Assembly: GCA_964579795.1 (NCBI GenBank)
Contig: CAZOHM010000002.1
Location: forward strand, 45,868-109,867
Source of the DNA: JAEYFP01 sp964579795
GTDB taxonomy: Bacteria; Bacillota; Clostridia; Lachnospirales; Lachnospiraceae
Length of the DNA stretch: 64,000 bases
Reading direction: 5' to 3'
Shown: positions 61,340 through 64,000 of the stretch, in pieces
Numbering within the stretch: the first letter of the stretch is position 1
Layout: every line of letters begins with the position of its first letter
Made by a program: the position numbers and the translations under genes
The notes under the pieces: generated by a model
What the model was told of the DNA's origin: nothing
The model's database searches: none
The model's input: the letters and a program-made list of their open reading frames with translations, nothing else

Positions 61340-62776
61340 ATGAAAAGAAAAAAAGTGATACAGATACTGACAATTACAGCCGTAGTTATTGGACTTTTAG
61401 CGGGATGCGGGGCTACTGATAGTAAGACTCTTAAGCAGGAAGCAGAAGCTTCAGATGCAGGAGAACAAGCAGAAAAAGAGGATACTGACGCAGAAGTCAT
61501 ACCGGATACAGATGCCGGGGCAGAGAAAGCAGAGACAGCCGAGACAGAGGAGCTCGATACAGCAAATCTTCCGGAAGAGCTGCAGGAAATGGTTCCATTA
61601 ATGGATGCCTTAAATCTAAATCTTTGTAGTTATCAGGCAAAATATGACTGCGAAAATGCAGAGCTGTTTTGGAACAGCGTACAGATTGCAGCAGTCAATT
61701 CACAAGACTGGGATAAATACGGATTTCAGGTGAGTGATGAGGGAGATAGACTTATTGTTCCAAAGAAAACTGCTGAGAAGTTTGCATATGCGATGTTTGG
61801 AACAGTGAAGGAGCTTCCAGAGCTTCCTGAGCATATTATGATAGCCGGTGAAACCTATGATTCCTCTATACATACAGATGAAAACGGAGATTTTTATTTT
61901 GTTTTGGGAGACAGAGGACTGAGTGATTATAGAGTAAATCGTGCAATTGATAACGGAGACGGGACATATTCAATAGAAGTATCACTCAATTCTGCCGAGA
62001 TGGATGAGAATGAAATTATCAGTTTCCTGTATACACTGCGTGAAAGTACACATGATAACGATTTATTTGCCTATGAAATAACGACAGGCGTTCCGGCAGA
62101 TAAGAAAACAGAAAATAAGCTTGCCGGTATACCGTACCTTGATATTTATACGCAGTTCTATGGTTCCTCCATATATGAAGAGGATGATATCAAAGAAAGC
62201 TCTATTATAGAAATTCCATACTTCGGAACATTCCGGGATGACAGGTCTTCAATTGAAAGCTTAAACGACAGGATATTTGCTGAACTGGAAAGTGTTGATG
62301 AAACTTCTAACGAAAATGAAGGATGCTGGCCGGAAATCTGTTCCTACTTTTTTACAGGTGAGGATTATCTGCAGGTAGTCAGTACAGCGATTATTTATCC
62401 TAATTATGCAACAGACGGAGATGTATATTCCTACAATTACGACTTGAAGAACGATAGCCCAATGACAAATGAAGATGGTTTGAAGCTTGCTGGTCTGACA
62501 GAAGAAGAGCTGCTAAAAAAAGTGGAGGCTGTTTATCAGAACCGTTATGATGGTGATTCTTATGATCATGCACAATTGGGTGGATTTCGTGTGAAAAAGG
62601 ATGGAGCAGTTGATTTTTATCTGAAGATGTTCATCAATAATGAACTGTCAGACAACTATAATACAATAGTAACTTATCATACTGCAGATGGCAGTCTGGA
62701 GTACTATGAAGGAAGAGTTTTGATTCCGGATGATGAGATTGATGTTATGAATCCACCACTTTCTCATGGAAACTAA
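61340..62776 (+). CDS. Acidic lipoprotein of unknown function
   Basis: A 478-residue extracellular lipoprotein. Signal with lipobox LLAGCG at residues 17-22, a Glu/Ala/Asp/Thr-rich linker to about residue 80, then a folded region with no family I recognise. It is rich in acidic and aromatic residues, and two similar stretches suggest alpha/beta modules. The ATG at 61340 is 1 bp past the upstream stop, with GGGAGTGG as ribosome site; the longer frame from 61253 lies inside the previous gene. Its N-terminal layout parallels that of the YARHG lipoprotein at 33573. Confidence 0.75.
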   Translation: MKRKKVIQILTITAVVIGLLAGCGATDSKTLKQEAEASDAGEQAEKEDTDAEVIPDTDAGAEKAETAETEELDTANLPEELQEMVPLMDALNLNLCSYQAKYDCENAELFWNSVQIAAVNSQDWDKYGFQVSDEGDRLIVPKKTAEKFAYAMFGTVKELPELPEHIMIAGETYDSSIHTDENGDFYFVLGDRGLSDYRVNRAIDNGDGTYSIEVSLNSAEMDENEIISFLYTLRESTHDNDLFAYEITTGVPADKKTENKLAGIPYLDIYTQFYGSSIYEEDDIKESSIIEIPYFGTFRDDRSSIESLNDRIFAELESVDETSNENEGCWPEICSYFFTGEDYLQVVSTAIIYPNYATDGDVYSYNYDLKNDSPMTNEDGLKLAGLTEEELLKKVEAVYQNRYDGDSYDHAQLGGFRVKKDGAVDFYLKMFINNELSDNYNTIVTYHTADGSLEYYEGRVLIPDDEIDVMNPPLSHGN

Positions 62777-62882
62777 AATCTTCTAATGTTTTAATTGGAA
62801 TAGTCGATATATATTTCAGAAAGAGCAGATGAAATCAGTATCATATCAGATTCCTTCTGCCGGATAATTGGAGGCTGAATAT

Positions 62883-63902
62883 ATGAGGGTTGTACGGCAT
62901 GCAAGCAGTTTTTTTGCCGGTGATACGTCAAAAGCTGAGCGTAATGAAAACATGCAGTCGAAGGGCACTGATGCTAAAACAAAAAAAAGCAGTATTTTTG
63001 CCGGTAATCTGAATTTACCAGAGGATCAAATTACAAAGAAAAAACGAGAGGCAAGAAAACGGGCTGCAAAGATAATTTCCAGTGCATTTTCCAAAGAGCG
63101 GGAGATTGATGATACCGTTGCAGAATGCAGAAAGAAAATTTCTGATGCAAAAAAGAATATGCAGACTGCAAATAATGGTCTGAAGGATATTGCAGCTTCT
63201 CAGGATGAATTAAAGAAAACTTATGGGATTACGGCTGACAGTCAGGAGCAGAAGGATCTCGAGCTTTTAAGGAAACGCCGTGATATGAAGGATCCGGTGA
63301 AATCACAGGGACTGCTTACAGCGGATGAAGGGAAGAGACTTCGTGAAATCAATGAGACCGGGTTGACAGAGTATCAGAGCCGGGCGCTTGAACTTGATAA
63401 AATAGGAGAGACCTATCAGAAAGAAATTGATGCTGCAAAGAAGGTAGTTGCTGAGCAAAGTGATACAATTGCATCAATCAGACAGTCCAGACTAAAATCA
63501 GCACCGATGCTGGATGTGACACAGGCTGCAGACGGTGTGATGGAGGCTGCTTCTGATGAAGTGAAGGGTATGATTTTACAGGAATCCAAGGATACGCTTG
63601 ATAAGAAATACGAAGAGGAAAAGGAAAAAGCCGAGAAAACAAAGGAAGAGAAAGAAAAATTCGAAGAGCAGCTTGAGGAAACCCGGAAAAAGAAAGAAGA
63701 AATGGAACCGGAGAAGCCAGTTGAAAGCACAATTCAAGCGCCAAAGACAGATAGTCACAGTTCTGTAGACGATACAACTGAGCTGCTGACAGAGCTGTCA
63801 ACAACAAAGGACGCCGTTCAGAAGGAGCTGGAGAAGTTGATGGAGGAAATGCAACTGACAGAAGAGGATCTGAAGGGTCTGGAAGTAGATACACTTTTGT
63901 AA
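62883..63902 (+). CDS. Coiled-coil protein of unknown function
   Basis: A 339-residue, highly charged cytoplasmic-type protein. Two short similar motifs near the start, S-S-F-F-A-G-D and S-S-I-F-A-G-N, about 35 residues apart, precede a basic patch (KKKREARKRAAKI). Long Lys/Glu-rich heptad regions cover residues about 70-120, 175-200 and 235-285, with a last helix to the end. No enzyme motif is visible. Start at ATG 62883 with GGAGG 8 bp upstream; the TTG at 62868 is less likely. It lies 106 bp after the lipoprotein gene and may have its own promoter. Confidence 0.75.
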   Translation: MRVVRHASSFFAGDTSKAERNENMQSKGTDAKTKKSSIFAGNLNLPEDQITKKKREARKRAAKIISSAFSKEREIDDTVAECRKKISDAKKNMQTANNGLKDIAASQDELKKTYGITADSQEQKDLELLRKRRDMKDPVKSQGLLTADEGKRLREINETGLTEYQSRALELDKIGETYQKEIDAAKKVVAEQSDTIASIRQSRLKSAPMLDVTQAADGVMEAASDEVKGMILQESKDTLDKKYEEEKEKAEKTKEEKEKFEEQLEETRKKKEEMEPEKPVESTIQAPKTDSHSSVDDTTELLTELSTTKDAVQKELEKLMEEMQLTEEDLKGLEVDTLL

Positions 63903-63964
63903 GCGTAGATACTTAGTATATGGACGAATGAGCATTGAGCCGTTAAGTGAGATGGACATTTTAT

Positions 63965-63999
63965 AAAATCGAGTAGGAGTGAGCCTGCTCGATTTTATT
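63965..63999 (+). terminator. Rho-independent terminator at the end of the envelope cluster
   Basis: Thirteen-bp stem AAAATCGAGTAGG / CCTGCTCGATTTT with one T-G wobble and the loop AGTGAG, followed by ATTT at the window edge. Confidence 0.75.
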
Positions 64000-64000
64000 T

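Overview
The window looks like chromosomal DNA from an anaerobic, low-to-mid GC Firmicute of the class Clostridia, most likely Lachnospiraceae. The grounds are the gene families and their style: DUF6062, DUF4250 and DUF4364 proteins, a Q/N-rich Rho, AGGAGG-type ribosome binding sites, sigma-A promoters with 17-bp spacers, and many TetR/PadR regulators. There are no rRNA or tRNA genes, phage genes, IS elements or CRISPR arrays that I can see. No gene-free stretch exceeds about 300 bases; the longest gaps (2220-2432, 12856-13129, 17959-18185, 23767-24047, 31907-32137) hold promoters, repeats or leaders.

Layout. 1-6.3 kb: a TetR regulator cut by the window edge with a long Pro-Glu tail, a DUF6062 protein, a PfkB-type kinase, a uracil permease and an rRNA m5C methyltransferase. 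6.3-12.9 kb: a GH2 beta-mannosidase with its LacI regulator, a DUF4250 protein, a polysaccharide deacetylase, RarA and a DUF4364 protein. 13-18 kb: a housekeeping translation/transcription block (rho, rpmE, DUF1385, prmC, prfA). 18-23 kb: corrinoid uptake and remodelling (QueG-like Fe-S protein, BtuFCD-type ABC importer, CbiZ). 22.9-36.2 kb: transporters and their local regulators (AraC/MFS/MATE; TetR with MFS plus FtsX-type ABC; PadR with a membrane protein; a YARHG lipoprotein; a CmpB-like membrane protein). 36.3-37.9 kb: a secreted peptidoglycan-binding repeat protein. 38-43.4 kb: the nucleotide-loop operon for cobalamin (cobT, cobU, cobS, a second CobU-like gene, cobC-like, cbiB, cobD). 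43.5-49.1 kb: an Lgt-family protein, a TetR locus with twin operators, a GNAT, and a minus-strand TetR/GPH-transporter/hydrolase operon. 49.1-64 kb: a long, tightly packed plus-strand operon running from a PadR regulator through an HD protein, an Fe-S aldo-keto reductase, an MMPL/RND transporter, a 1225-residue GLUG surface protein, a giant polytopic protein, a lipoprotein and a coiled-coil protein.

How it fits together. The two corrinoid loci are complementary. The importer brings in cobinamides or foreign cobamides, CbiZ clips them to cobyric acid, and CbiB, CobD, CobU, CobS, CobT and the CobC-like phosphatase rebuild a cobamide with the cell's own lower ligand; no corrin-ring genes are present in the window. 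Several efflux or envelope modules sit next to a one-component regulator and have visible operators.

The least explained parts are a family of dispersed ~45-nt stem-loops (three copies), a second, shortened CobU-like gene, and the MMPL-GLUG-polytopic protein cluster at the right end, which I regard as the best candidate for an undescribed envelope system. All functional calls rest on reading motifs and remembered family features; no database search was run.
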